Assembly (NCBI GenBank): GCA_038025085.1
Contig: CM076148.1
Location: 21,122,501 to 21,186,500, forward strand
DNA: 64,000 nt
Direction of reading: 5' to 3'
Source: Tetragonia tetragonoides
Taxonomy: Eukaryota > Streptophyta > Magnoliopsida > Caryophyllales > Aizoaceae
Shown here in pieces: positions 23,747 through 34,776 of the stretch. The notes under the pieces are model-generated. The model saw only the letters and a list, made by a program, of their open reading frames with translations. It had not been told where the DNA came from and made no database searches. Made by a program: the position numbers and the translations under genes. Position 1 is the first letter of the stretch, and each line of letters opens with the position of its first letter.

Positions 23747-24076
23747 TGCTTGAGGAGAGAGAAAGAACAACAAAGAGCGAGGTGAGGTGAGGTTTGATTG
23801 AAAAGTTTTTGGGAGTGGAAGCTCTGATATCAAGGAATTGGAGGAGACATTGGAGCGGAGAGCGTGCTGTTAAGCTGGAGTTGAGACTTGCGAGGAAATA
23901 TGGCAGCTTTCTTTCATTTCTTTGTCATTTGAAGTTTTGAAATTTGTTTGTTTAAGGGGAAAAAAAAAGGTTTGAAATTTGAAAGACTTGGGTTGAAAAC
24001 GGGGTTTAGGGAAGGGCAACGGTCGTATTCTCTTTTGCTGCCCGGCACGGTTAATGTGACGTTCCAATTTTTAACC
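23747..24076 (-). promoter_or_regulatory. 5' leader and proximal promoter of the host gene
   Basis: The minus-strand region upstream of ATG 23746 is A/G- and pyrimidine-rich, with no upstream ATG in the coding frame. No certain TATA box was assigned. The poly-T/poly-A end of a LINE (24077-24090) and a Mutator-like MITE (24110-25013) bound it, so the promoter must be compact or use transposon sequence. Confidence 0.45.
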
Positions 24077-24109
24077 TTTTTTTTTTTTTGAAATGAAAGG
24101 CATTAAAGC

Positions 24110-25013
24110 GAACGATTTTCTCATAAAAGTTTATTTGAGAAAGTAATATCCAATTTAGATTGGGTAATAAAGTTAATTCCCAGAATGGTATCTATGTAGG
24201 TTCGGACAAAAATGAGCCTTGTACTTTTTTTTCGGCTGGCAAACATAAAACCGTTATCGCGGAGAGCGACTTCAGATCACATAAGACGCTCTCAGCGACA
24301 GCGAGTTCATTGTATGCCAAAGAAGGTAACTAGCTGTCTGCGACAACGAGTACTTGATGATGAATCTGTTGCCCTAGACAGCGACTTTGTCTGCTGCAAT
24401 ACATGAACATCAGAATCTCATTTCCAGTTCCTATAACTCATTTAGTGGTCCATGACACTCATTCAGAGCAATAGCCCGTGGTTGAGGGGCCAACGAGCCA
24501 CAAAGAGAGAGAAAGCCAGTTAATTATAAGGAGGCCCGGCAAGTGGAGGTGAATGGTGAGTTGGAGGGTCTTTAGGCTTAAGAGGGATTAAACGAATGCT
24601 ATGATTTGAGGTGGAAAATCATTGAATGTTGATGCTGTAATTTTGATGCTTTTTGCCTTGATAGCGAACTAGTAGGTAAGTTCCTTTGTATGGAGAACAT
24701 CATTTGTAATTTGTGGTTATAAGAGATTGATCTCAATTTGTCAGAAAAAGAGAGAGAAATGAATGACTGGATCTAGATGTGATGTGACAGGGAGAGCAAG
24801 GAGAATTTTACCGCCTAACTCGCTCACCAAAAAAGCGGCTTCACTTGGAATAAGTAGCTAACGGCGATAGCGACTTTGTCCATGTTAGCGGAAAAAAAAT
24901 ACAAGGCTCGTTTTTTATCCGATCCTACGTGGACACCATCTTGGGAATTACTTTGTTACCCATCCTAAACTGGGTATTACTTTCTAAAATGAACCTTTAT
25001 GAGGAAATCATTC
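24110..25013. mobile_element. Mutator-like MITE (MULE), 904 bp
   Basis: The perfect 9-bp duplication CATTAAAGC lies at 24101-24109 and 25014-25022. Long terminal inverted repeats of about 125 bp begin GAACGATTTTCTCATAAAAG and, inverted, GAATGATTTCCTCATAAAGG. The arms match to roughly 80% by eye out to the TTTTTTTTCGG region. The interior repeats AGCGACTTT-like words and encodes no transposase, so it is non-autonomous. It is inserted in the 3' UTR of the LINE, upstream of the CHUP1/IPGA1-like gene. Confidence 0.9.
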
Positions 25014-25030
25014 CATTAAAGCGCCCAAAC

Positions 25031-25768
25031 AAAAATAAGGAAATTAAACAATAGTCATTTCAGGTTTTGCGACACCTATAAGATTTTGAAGTGTATATTC
25101 ATCATAGTAAGGATGGAGGCTCCAAATTCTCGGAATAAATCAGGGATAACTAGACTATAATTAGCAAGCCACTCCGCCGCTGCATTTGCCTCTCGATACA
25201 CATATTGGATTTTGAAACTCCAAGGCATGGTCGAGATATTACCCTTACATTCTTCTAAAATGGAGTAGTAAGGGTTGAAGCGTGGTGTATGGTCTCGGAT
25301 CATATTAAATGCAAGTTATGAGTCCGTCTTCACTATCAACTTTGGAATGTTGAGGGGCCTAGCAATACAAATACCATGAAGGATGGTCATGAGCTCCGCC
25401 ATGAGGGACGAGCCAACTCCCATCTTTAGTGGAAACGCTCGTATATAAGCTCCGTTGTCAACTCTGTATATTTCCCACTACCTGCTAGCCCAAGGTTACC
25501 ATTAGTCGCTCTGCCGGTGTTGAGTTTTACCCACCCAGTTGGGGGTGTAGACCAGAGAATATAGGTTTTCTCTCTTCCTTTCTTGGTTCCAAGGACTGTA
25601 GTCTGTCTTCGTGTTTCAGCCTCTAAATTTTCTCTCCCTCTTGCCATTACAAAATTAGCACGATCATGAGGAATACCCTCAGGATCACCAGATTTCGAGT
25701 ATTCCTCCATCGCCAAAGCCACCAAATGGTGGTTGCGAAGATAGACGCCCACTCATCCATTGTCCTAA
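25031..25768 (-). pseudogene. LINE RNase H portion
   Basis: On the minus strand: WWLWRWRN (pre-RNase H), GWVKLNTGRATNGNLGLAGSG (RNase H start, Asp to Gly at the expected catalytic NTDGA), AELM, and VYREANAAAEWLANY to a stop near 25076. Frames change near 25430 and 25310. Part of the composite LINE. Confidence 0.75.
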
Positions 25769-25782
25769 TATTCTCAAAAGTT

Positions 25783-28064
25783 TTTTTTTTTTTGTTTTGG
25801 GAATAGCAGTAAAGAAACTTGTTACAAGCTAAACACATAACTGATCTTGCGTCATCCGCAAGTCGTTATGTTTATCATGATAATACAAACTAAAATAACT
25901 AATAACATCAAAACAAGATAAGAAAATATTCTTTCTTGTAGAGTAGGTTAAACTTGAGGGAGAGGTCGGGGCATCCTTACGTTTAAGTCCAAGAGGAGAT
26001 CTGCACCATTGAAGTTTGTTAGTAAAATTACCATTCATCTTAATACCATGTTGCTCAACACTCATGAGCCTATTGGACTTCAAACGCTTTCGAGGATGAA
26101 CCCGTGAGTGACGATTCACACTGAATCAAAATGGAGCAGGAACCAAATGAGGAAGCCATGAGAAATCACTTTTGGAGGAGTTTTGATCAATTGCTTGGGA
26201 GACCGCACTTGCAAGACTTTCAGAGGTAGGAGGAATTGACTATTCCAGGCACAATGACATTCTCGGAGATGTCATTGGAGGCAATCGAACTTGTTGCACT
26301 ATCAACTAAGGGTGGGACATGTAACAGCTTAAAGTCGCACGAGATAATTGGGTCTGAAGGAACATCATTTTCCATCAAGCCAGGAGTTTGGGACATGTCA
26401 ATGGTAGGAGGATTAGTACGGTTAAGAACCTGAACTGTCAAAAATGACAAACTCTTAGCATGATAAAAATTGACAATTTTCCCTTTCGTGATATTCTCAT
26501 AGGTAGCTTCAGTGATATTAAGCTAAGAGTCTGACCTTTGTCGGTTGACAAACCGAACTTTAGTCTCTGCAACTGAGTTACTATCAACTAAAAAGACATC
26601 ATTCATATCAGCATTACAGTTGATAGAAGCTTTAATATAGGAACAACTCTTCTTACCGACAACGCTGGGAGTTACATGAGGTGGGTCAATATCCATCTCA
26701 CTTTGATCAGATGTAGTCTGAACAGCTATCTTTGGGTTCGCTGAACTATTAGAACCAATAATTTGGCTCACTCATCCTTCAGTTGTGGTGTCATGCTTTT
26801 ATTTCTCAAAATGTTGAAAACACTAGAGCATGAAGTTTCACCATCCTCGACACTGATGATCTTCTTTCTCTTCCTATTAGTTTTATCCTCACCCATATGC
26901 TCCTGAAACTTAGACTCAAGATTAATGAGATACACAATCCTCTCTAACTCTCTTAATAAATCTTGATTCTTTGGCTCCAAAGTTACAGCCTTGCACAAGT
27001 CACTATGAGCTTCCCCAAATGAGCCGAGCTCCTTTGCAACTAAAGCTCTTCGATAAAGAGCTTTATTATTGGAAGGGTCCAACTTTAAAACCATAGTACA
27101 CAATTATCTAGCTTTGTCATAATTCTGATGCTTAATCGCACAAAATGCTAAATTCAAATTCAATGAGGTCCCCAAATCCCGACAAATATGATCAATAGTT
27201 GGGCCACAAGGTAAACCCAAACAAAGCAATTTGGAAGCTCGCTCATAACAAATACTAGCACAATCAAACTTTTCTTTTTTAGCAAGATTATTTTCCTCCT
27301 CCTTAATTGTGGTCACATGATAGTATAACTCCTCTGGCCCCTCCAAATTCATAAGAATGCCGATTAAACCCTCATCATCCTCAGATTCATCACTTATGCA
27401 GTCAGGAAATAACCAAGGAAGAAGTGACAAATCATCCATGATCAAAGATCAAATATAAAGTCACCCACAAAACCCACAGATTAAAGAAAGCCCTAAGTCA
27501 ATTAAGCAAGAGCATGCACAAGCAACCAACAAGTTATTAACAAAACTAAACTGAACAACAAGAACAGGAACTGAATACTAATATAGAATGATATGACCTG
27601 AATCGCAATCTCCCACCAATCAACAAAAAACAACTGAAACCAACAGTATAAGGGCCTAGGTAGCAATTAGTGATATGCAGGAGGTTGATCGGAGGCGACG
27701 AAAATAAGCAACACAATCCGAGTAAAGATCACCTTGCATGCGTCGTAGAGAGCCGATAGAATGATAATCAGGTCTGGGTAATGTGAAATTGAAGCTTAAC
27801 AGAAGCCAATGGCGGTCGCGCTCAAAATCCGACTAAACAACAGTGATGACAATGAAATCCCCAAAGTAATTGGGGTAAGAGACCCCAAAATACCAAGAAG
27901 CAGGTTCACAAATGAGCAGTTGGAGCTCGCCGGCAGCCGGTGGTGGTCACCGATTGATCTTCGGCTGCTGGCGTGCACGCAGTCTTCGGTGGAAAAGTAA
28001 AGCTAGAGAGAGAAAGTACAAGAGAGAGATGTTTGTGTTTTTAGTAGGGTTAGACTTAATGCAT
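25783..28064 (-). mobile_element. Retroposed transcript (TPR-protein retrocopy) inside LINE
   Basis: A 2.28-kb minus-strand insertion that starts with a pyrimidine-rich 5' leader near 28060, contains an intronless TPR-protein frame, and ends in an A tail (T run at 25781-25793 on the plus strand). It is flanked by a 14-bp near-perfect duplication, TATTCTCAAAAGTT (25769-25782) and TATTCTTAAAAGTT (28065-28078). The tail, duplication and lack of introns are hallmarks of LINE-mediated retroposition. The 0.95 kb between the TPR stop and the tail has partly open frames that I do not recognise; they may be a 3' UTR or a second fused transcript. Confidence 0.75.
26768..27439 (-). pseudogene. TPR-domain protein retrocopy
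   Basis: The frame starts ATG at 27439 (MDDLSLLPWLFPD) and runs about 224 codons to TGA at 26768. An in-frame TAA near 27104 replaces an expected Gln (DKAR-stop-LCTMVLKLDP). The first half is acidic. Two TPR helical repeats follow: LNLNLAFCAIKHQNYDKA, then MVLKLDPSNNKALYRRALVA and CKAVTLEPKNQDLLREL, as in co-chaperone/FKBP-type TPR domains. A Lys/Arg-rich C-terminus follows. No intron interrupts the TPR region. It may have lost function through the stop, or may express a short product. Confidence 0.75.
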
Positions 28065-28081
28065 TATTCTTAAAAGTTCAA

Positions 28082-28720
28082 TCAACCAAGAAGGAACATA
28101 AAAAGGCAGATGTGATCTTGGTCTAACGACAACATATCACACTTCCTTGCTAGCTTGCAGTCACGGAGAATATGAAGACCAGACTCTTCGAAATGACCAC
28201 AGGCTTGGCAAGATACATCATCAGCAATATGTCTTTGGACTCGATTAGCTTTCGTGTATAGTTGCAAGCCATAGAAAATTACGAATGTGTTGAGATGCAA
28301 CAACTTTTCAGACGAATTTCCATCTTCTATCTTCGGGTTTAGTTTCATTTGTTTGTAATGATTTCAAGCGCATACTTAACAGAAAACGATCCTCAATTGG
28401 CACCATTCCATGACATTCGATCGTGAGCATTCATGATGTTTATCACCCTGTGAGCAACAATTAATTCCACCGGCTCATGTGGAAGGAGATGAGCAAACTC
28501 ATCCCACTGTCTTAGCCAGTTCATCATCACTGAGAGGTTAATTTCATTGCTCTCCATTCTAGTAATCTGCTACTGTCTTGGCCAGTTCATCATCACTGAG
28601 AGGCTGAGTCGTATCCCTTTTTAATGGAAGATCAATCGCCTAATTATGGAGCCAAAAGAAGGTATTTGTGCCCTCGCCAATCACTGACTGTGTACCTGCT
28701 TTAAGAGTTGGGGTCGCCTA
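28082..28720 (-). pseudogene. LINE linker and zf-RVT portion
   Basis: From 28720 downward: GTQSVIGEGTNTFFWLHN, a Trp-to-stop, LPLSDDELAKTV-like sequence, FSVKYALEII, then the zinc-binding segment CQACGHFEESGLHILRDC. The frame changes and then continues into the segment cut by the retrocopy. A short direct duplication (about 36 bp, 66 bp apart, starting 28506 and 28572) repeats part of the linker. Confidence 0.75.
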
Positions 28721-28721
28721 T

Positions 28722-30888
28722 TGTAACATCCGAAATTTTCGATATATATTTTTTTAATATAAATACAATGCAACGGAAGAAAAAAAAAGGGAAATCCCAA
28801 GGTGTTATGCCGCATTTAATAAATTAAAAGCAAGGGCCATCCAAAACTAAAATAAATAATACTAGCATTAATAACTTAATAATTAATTTCCAACTTAAAC
28901 TAAACAAAAATGCAACTTAGAGCTTAACAAATAGTAACAATAGTAACTCCCAAGTTCTAATCCAACTAATAAAACTTAAACAATGTTCTCGATGAAAAAT
29001 AACAATTCTTTCTTCTAACGTCCTCACTTCAATGCTTATTCATCAACCCCACCTGTAAAATATATAAGAAGAGAAACAAGGGAAAACAAAGAAGAAAGTC
29101 AACAAAAGCTGGTAATCCTACTCTACCCCGTAAAATTCATTGACAAACCCTTACCTGGATTTTCCAAAACATTTTGTTAAAATTCGTTTCATACTCACAT
29201 AGCACCAAACCAAGCACACGTAAACCTAGTGGGGGCAATCGGGCGGATCGGGCCGGATCTTTTTGGTTTCGGGTCATTACGGGTTTAGATTCTATCGGAT
29301 CAAAAGAGTGATCGGATTGGGTCGAGTCAGACTGATTCGAGTTTATGCTGATGTCGGGTTACTGGTCAACTCGGGTAGGGTTAGTTCAGATTTCTGTTAA
29401 GTCAGATGCGGGTTAGTTCAGTTTTTGGGTTATATCAGGTCAAGTTTAATTCATGTTAACTCAGAGCATATAAAGTCGAAAATAATATGAAAGAATAAAA
29501 TTTATGTGAAAATTTCCAATAACAATAACTACATGTATATTTAGGGTTTTCAATCATTTGGAATAATATACCATTATAAATCAGATATACTCGAATTTCG
29601 GGTAGAGTCGGTTCGGGTAACTTCGGGTCGGGTGTTAACGATTTGGGGTCAATTCGGAGAAGGGGTGTTGCCGGGTGTCGGGTTGGACCAGGTCAGGTCG
29701 GGTCGGTTTCGGATAATGATAATTGATACATTTTCGGGTATCAAGGGGGTCTGATATCGGACGGATTGGGTCATTTGTCTCGGGTGGGGTCGGATTTTGC
29801 GAGCTCTATGCAAACCAATAATATATTTATTCATTATTCATCAAGTCATCTTGTTTAAAGGGAAAAACGACAATACAAAATTACACCAATGGAGAAGGGA
29901 TTTGAACATTTCCATATCATAAATATTTTCACCAACTGGCTAACAAAAGTATAAGTGTGCACACCCCCTTCTAAAACCTCTACGGTTTAAAAGGACGACG
30001 ATAGAGTACCACAGTACATCTGTACCCTAGTCCAATTTGGACAACCAATATAACCAAACGCATGGGATAAATGCCTTAAGAGTCAAAAAAAAGTATAAAG
30101 CTTGCGTAAAGCGCAGCCCGCAAGATATACAAGTATCCACCCTATCTACATCTAACCTTTAGGGGATCCTACCTAAAGGTCTCTTAACCCTCAACATCAT
30201 GTAATAATTGTGATCACACAAACAAAAATTATTCACAAAAGTTGATCACAAAAAGTTTAATAATAATCCAATTCCAATATACTCATATTCCACATGAACC
30301 AATAACAAGGTTCTATCCATTACTCACCATATAAAATCCAATATCGATATCAATTTAATCGATAACAAACCAATGTTCCATAACTCAACCAAATCCTGCT
30401 TCCCATAAAATTATCTCACATAATTAATCCATCATATATAAACTTTTCAAATAATTACTACATAAGGACCAACTTAACTTACTTGGATTGAAGAGAGAGG
30501 ATGAAACCTTTACTTAAATCAACACCCAAAGAGCTCAGATTGCAAAAGAGGCCGGAAAAAGAGGAATAGAGAGAAGCTCTCTATATATTTTTACGTGAAA
30601 CTGTAATATAGAGCTAAAGCTTCTTTTTTTTTAAATACTAATAACTTAGAGAGGAGAGAGAGACGAGTCAAACAAAAATAGCCCACACCCCCTTTTCTTT
30701 TCTTTTTCTTGTTCAACTGACCATCCGTTTTTTCACTTTTTTTTTTGTGAACCCGAAGATAAAGCACAAAAACTTTAATAGTTTATAATCAATACCAAAA
30801 GTCCCAATAGTCTACTCAAAACATATAAAAATAATAAATAAGTTTTTGCACCAAAGAAATGAATTTAATAAAAATTTGGGATATTACA
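28722..30888. mobile_element. Solo LTR of a Ty3-like element, in LINE
   Basis: Ends TGTAACATCC and GATATTACA, with near-matching 5-bp duplications CCTAT (28717-28721) and CCTCT (30889-30893). No internal region or second LTR is present. The ends are of the same TGTAACA...TATTACA style as the Tekay LTR, but the body differs. It holds hAT-like MITE copy 2. The LINE reading frame is continuous across it, which confirms the boundaries. Confidence 0.8.
29227..29808 (+). mobile_element. hAT-like MITE, copy 2, GGGTCGG-rich
   Basis: 582 bp dominated by CGGGT/GGGTC words around an AT-rich core. The ends are TAGTGGGGGCAATCGGGCGG and, inverted, TAGAGCTCGCAAAATCCGAC. The 8-bp flanks CGTAAACC (29219-29226) and TGCAAACC (29809-29816) match at 6 of 8. 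The same subfamily as 1-308. It lies inside the solo LTR. Confidence 0.72.
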
Positions 30889-31352
30889 CCTCTATACCAC
30901 ATTTCCATGTAATAGACATTGCACGATGTGGACCAAACATTTCAATTTCGCATGTCGCGGAAAAATATTTGCTACGAACAACCCTTGACCATAGACTACT
31001 CTCTGGCTCGGTAACGGTGCGCCAGCCAAGCTTTGTGAGGAACGCAACTTTCGTCTGCCTCATTGAACAAAGCCCTAGTGCTCTAGAAATCTTTGGTTGT
31101 GTTACTCTTTACCACTTAATTACATGCATATGTCTCTTTTCATTAGTCCTTCCTCAAATAAAAGTCCTAGTTTTCTTATAAATCTCATCACATACGGACA
31201 GTTGTACCGTCTGCGTGGCATAGTAAGGGATACTTGAAATAGCATATTGGGCTAGCGTGACACGGCCCACCATTGATAAATATTTGTTTTTCCACCCAGA
31301 GAGTCTCGAAGTGATCCAATCAAGAATGAGTTGGTAAGATGGCTCACGCGAA

Positions 31353-31757
31353 TCATCGCTTCACCGTTGGTACATCCAGATACACCCTAAGGTCGTCAAT
31401 GACGGCCATGCCCACCGAGAGCCCTATTTCTTCCACTTGGTCAATAGATACTCCCTTCGAAAAGCAAACATTAGATTTACCAAAATTAACCTTCTCTCCG
31501 AATGTATCACAAAAATTTTCCAAGAAAATTTGATCACTTCCATTTGCTCTTGGGAAGCTTTCTGAGAAAAGCACTAGATTATCGGTAAAAAATAAATGGA
31601 AAATTTCAAGCTCATCATTAATCGTTCGAATTGTTTTCCAAGCACCAGAAGCTACTGCCTCATTAATAATGTGAGTGAGGCGTTCCATACAAAGCACAAA
31701 AATGTATAGAGTTAATGGATCACCTTACCTCACACCTCTGTTTGGTTGAAATTCCGT
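31353..31757 (-). pseudogene. LINE reverse transcriptase fragment
   Basis: On the minus strand: FQPNRGVR, stop, GDPLTLYIFVLCMERLTHI, then FHLFFTDNLVLFSES (catalytic box FADD changed to FTDN), GEKVNFGKSNVCFSK and VYLDVPTV. This is the palm and thumb of an L1-type reverse transcriptase. It is the 5'-most part of the composite LINE, and the sequence loses LINE homology near 31838. Confidence 0.85.
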
Positions 31758-31838
31758 GTTCTTGGAATAATTTCATAAGAAACGCATTCTCGTCGTCGTG
31801 ACACATCCCATAATAATTTCAATAAGAGTGATAGGGAT

Positions 31839-32160
31839 CAGGGTTGTCCCTGACAATTTGGAGGCCCTGTTCAAAAATTTAAAATTAGGCCTAAAAACTA
31901 TATTAAAAAGAGTTATACTCATATTTTTATTATTAGAATAAACTTTTATTATCAAAATTTAATCTCACGCTAGTTCAATAGGCAAATGCAAAATGAAAAG
32001 CATACATGTCCAAAGCAATCAGAGGAAGCATCACCAAGTTCTCATTATTATAGCATGACATGAATGACAAAACTAATCCCCTAATTACAATTATAAATTA
32101 TTAAAACTATCCACAAGAATATGAAATAGAAAGTCTTTCTTGTCACAAAAGACCACCTCT
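31839..32160. other. AT-rich spacer with one hAT-like end
   Basis: CAGGGTTGTCCCTGACAATT at about 31842 resembles the end of a plant hAT-like element, but no partner end or duplication was found. 32080-32160 weakly resembles the end of the LTRs at 33779 and 35430, so a decayed LTR may lie here. Confidence 0.4.
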
Positions 32161-32189
32161 CGTTCCAATATCAAACGAAAGAGATATTA

Positions 32190-33074
32190 CTAAAATACCA
32201 AACTGCTGTCATAATTACCCCGAAATAGCGAATGTAACTCTTTAGGCATATTGAACCTGATTCCATACTTTCGAGCACTAATTGGTGCGTGCTTGATCAT
32301 ACAGAAGAAGTTGCAAACTCGATCGTCCATGTACACTCCAAAGAATCTTACTTGTAATAAATAATGTCGTTGATAACCATAAAAAACATGCACTATAAAC
32401 GAACATAATAAAATTAAGATCGAATGTTCTTTTAACTCTTCTCTGAAAGTACCTTCTTTATCATTCACTAGCCTTATAGAAGTTTCATAATGATTATAAA
32501 GATTTATGATATGGTAAATATGATGTTCGCCAAGATTTGGGCTCGATACTCCCGCATCATACTCCCCTTCTTCGAAAAAAAATTTCCTCAATTCTTGGCG
32601 AACAACGTTGACTTCGAACACATCTGCACACACCTCTTGTTCTTTTTGCTCATGATCCATCTCTTCTTGAATTGGGTCTTCATCAAATATAGGCTCTTTT
32701 AGTTCAAGAACTGTCTTGGTTTCTTCTTGTATGCTAGTAATAGAAACAAGATCTTCTAAAGAATCACCAATATCATATCTCTCAACATCATCTTGAATAA
32801 AGACTTCTACTTTCTTTTCTTTGACTTCCATGCAAGATTGTGAAACCAATTTCTCTTCAACTTCTTGAACATATGCTGAAGTAACAAAAATTTTTGTAGG
32901 ACATTCATACTGAAGGTGTCCATAACTTAACCACGTCAAACACTTGTTTTTGAAACGTTGTTGTTCTCGTTGTTTGCTTTCTTCCCTTAGTTTATACAAT
33001 TTATGTTCTGCTTCCTTCAGTTTCTTGGTTGCAGCATCATATACATCCCAATCAATTATATCAAAGAACACCAT
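32190..33074 (-). CDS. Single ORF of a non-autonomous LTR element, unit 1
   Basis: An intact ATG frame of 294 codons (MVFFDIIDWDVYD). It has an N-terminal Lys/Glu/Gln-rich helix, a decayed zinc knuckle CLTWLSYGHLQYEC (second Cys replaced by Trp), a long acidic middle (many Glu/Asp, e.g. EEMDHEQKEQEVC), and a C-terminus of unknown kind. The knuckle suggests descent from the C-terminal part of a Ty3-type Gag. No protease, reverse transcriptase or integrase is present. Two related units follow at 34072-34692 and 35507-35737, with more damage. Confidence 0.65.
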   Translation of the reverse strand: MVFFDIIDWDVYDAATKKLKEAEHKLYKLREESKQREQQRFKNKCLTWLSYGHLQYECPTKIFVTSAYVQEVEEKLVSQSCMEVKEKKVEVFIQDDVERYDIGDSLEDLVSITSIQEETKTVLELKEPIFDEDPIQEEMDHEQKEQEVCADVFEVNVVRQELRKFFFEEGEYDAGVSSPNLGEHHIYHIINLYNHYETSIRLVNDKEGTFREELKEHSILILLCSFIVHVFYGYQRHYLLQVRFFGVYMDDRVCNFFCMIKHAPISARKYGIRFNMPKELHSLFRGNYDSSLVF

Positions 33075-33144
33075 GCTTAATCTTGAAGAAATATAGCACA
33101 GAAATAATGTTGGATAGTTGAAGTTTAGGAAAAGTCCAAAGCTA

Positions 33145-33156
33145 GCTCTGATACCA
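33145..33156 (-). other. Primer binding site, unit 1
   Basis: TGGTATCAGAGC on the minus strand, three bases after LTR A, complementary to initiator tRNA-Met. The equivalent of unit 2 (near 34760-34773) is mutated to TGGTATTAGAGT. In unit 3 only TGGTATCA remains (35829-35836). Confidence 0.88.
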
Positions 33157-33159
33157 CTT

Positions 33160-33779
33160 TGATGCGTATGATAGAGATACGAAAAATAAAGACTTATTTT
33201 GGGTTTTTATGTATTTATGGAAACCAATAAAGATATGTAAGATCATCACTTGAATTCTATAAAGGCAAAGCTACCAACAACACGATAAAGATTCCAAAGG
33301 TGTCACCAACCCATAGGCATAAAGGCAATTACGAAATCAAGCAATGTAACTGAATTGTTATGTTCATTATCAATAATAATCTGGTCTCTTAAATGATGGG
33401 CGTGAGTCCTTTATATAATAATTAAAAACTAACTAGGAAACAATAACCTAATCCTAAACAAACTAGTAAACCTAATATTAACGCAACTAGGAAACCTATT
33501 GCTCTTATGAAACCTATTACATAAAGAAAACTACTAAATATGAATTTAGATAGAGTAAACTATCCTAAATTAACTAGGAAACAATGAAAAGTAATTAACT
33601 AAGAGTCCTACACGGCTTGGAGAATCAACTCGCAATTCCTTGGCGCCCAAGACAACTAGTTCAACTCTACACTGTAACCTTGACGCTTATTTCCGACCAT
33701 GTTATGCTCTGAATTTGAAGAATGTCAAAACATAACAATTATAGATCACGGTAATAGCTATCCACAGGATTTTAAATCA
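33160..33779 (-). repeat. LTR A of the non-autonomous element chain
   Basis: 620 bp. On the plus strand it runs from TGATGCGTATG to GGATTTTAAATCA. The minus-strand orientation is fixed by the primer site on its left. It is shared by unit 1 (as 5' LTR) and unit 2 (as 3' LTR). Confidence 0.85.
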
Positions 33780-34071
33780 CCTTGTTCTAATATTAAACGA
33801 AAGAGATATCACTAAAATAACGAACTGTTGTCAGAATAACCCGAAATAGCGAATGTAACTCTTTAAGCATATTGAACCCGATTTCATACTTTCGACCACT
33901 GATTGTTGCTTGATCATATAGAAGAATTTGCAAACCCGATTTTCCATGTACACTCCAAAGAAAATTACTTGTAATAAATAATATCGTTGATAACCATAAA
34001 AGAACATGCTCTATAAACGAACATAATAGAATTAAGATCGAATGTTCTTTTAACTCTTCTCTGAAAGTACC

Positions 34072-34692
34072 TTATTTATCATTCACTAGCATTATAGAAG
34101 TTTCATGATGATTATCAAAATTTATGATATGGTAAATGTGATGTTCACCAAGATTTGGGTTCGATGCTCCCGCATCATACTCCCCTTCTTCGAAAAAAAT
34201 TGTCCTCAATTCTTGGCGGACAACGTTGACTTTGAATACATCTGCACACACCTCTTGTTCTTTTTGCTCATGATCCATCTCTTCTTTAATTGGGTCTTCA
34301 TCAAATATAGATTCTTTTAGTTCAAGAACTGTCTTGGTTTCTTCTTGTATGCTAGTAATAGAAACAAGATCTTCTAAAGAATCACTAGTATCATATCTCT
34401 CAACATGATCTTGAATAAATACTTCTTCTTTATTTTCTTTGACTTCCATGCAAGATTATGAAACCAATTTCTCTTCAACTTCTTGAACATATGCTGAAGT
34501 AACAAAAATTTTGGTAGGACATTCGTACTGATAGTTTCCATAACCTAACCACGTCAAACACTTGTTTTTGAAACGTTGTTGTTCTCGCTGTTTGCTTTCT
34601 TTCCTTAGTTTATACAACTTATGTTCTGCTCCCTCCCGTCTCTTGGTTGCATCATCATATACATCCCAATCAATTATATCAAAGAACACCAT
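34072..34692 (-). pseudogene. ORF of the non-autonomous LTR element, unit 2
   Basis: Same frame and content as the unit 1 protein from MVFFDIIDWDVYDD, but with in-frame stops near 34453-34455 and 34072. The knuckle is further decayed (CLTWLGYGNYQYEC, with His also replaced). Homology to the unit 1 C-terminus continues past the stop to about 33850. Confidence 0.75.
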
Positions 34693-34776
34693 GCTTAATC
34701 TGAAAGAAATATAGCACGAAAGTATTGTTGGATCGTTGAAATTTAGGAAAAGTCTACGCTAACTCTAATACCACTT

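Larger units (their letters stand above)
24077..31838 (-). mobile_element. L1-type LINE, 5'-truncated, split by three insertions
   Basis: Pieces in order on the minus strand: reverse transcriptase end (31838-30889), linker and zf-RVT (28721-28079), RNase H (25768-25023), then 3' UTR with an A tail (24109-24077). Removing the solo LTR restores the frame WKCGIEA-TPTLKAG. Removing the TPR retrocopy joins PSWLIE to RTMDEWASIFATTIWWLWRW. Removing the Mutator-like MITE joins the 3' UTR to its poly(A). The native element here is about 2.4 kb. FTDN replaces FADD in the catalytic box, and stops occur. Its own target duplication was not found. Confidence 0.85.

Noticed and set aside
23747..23833. N-terminal extension of the host protein
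   Set aside because: The in-frame extension has no ATG, only a TTG codon. ATG at 23746 is the first start.
27796..28000. Overlapping ORFs on both strands in the retrocopy leader
   Set aside because: They lie in the C/T-rich 5' leader upstream of the TPR frame, with no domain. At best an upstream ORF.
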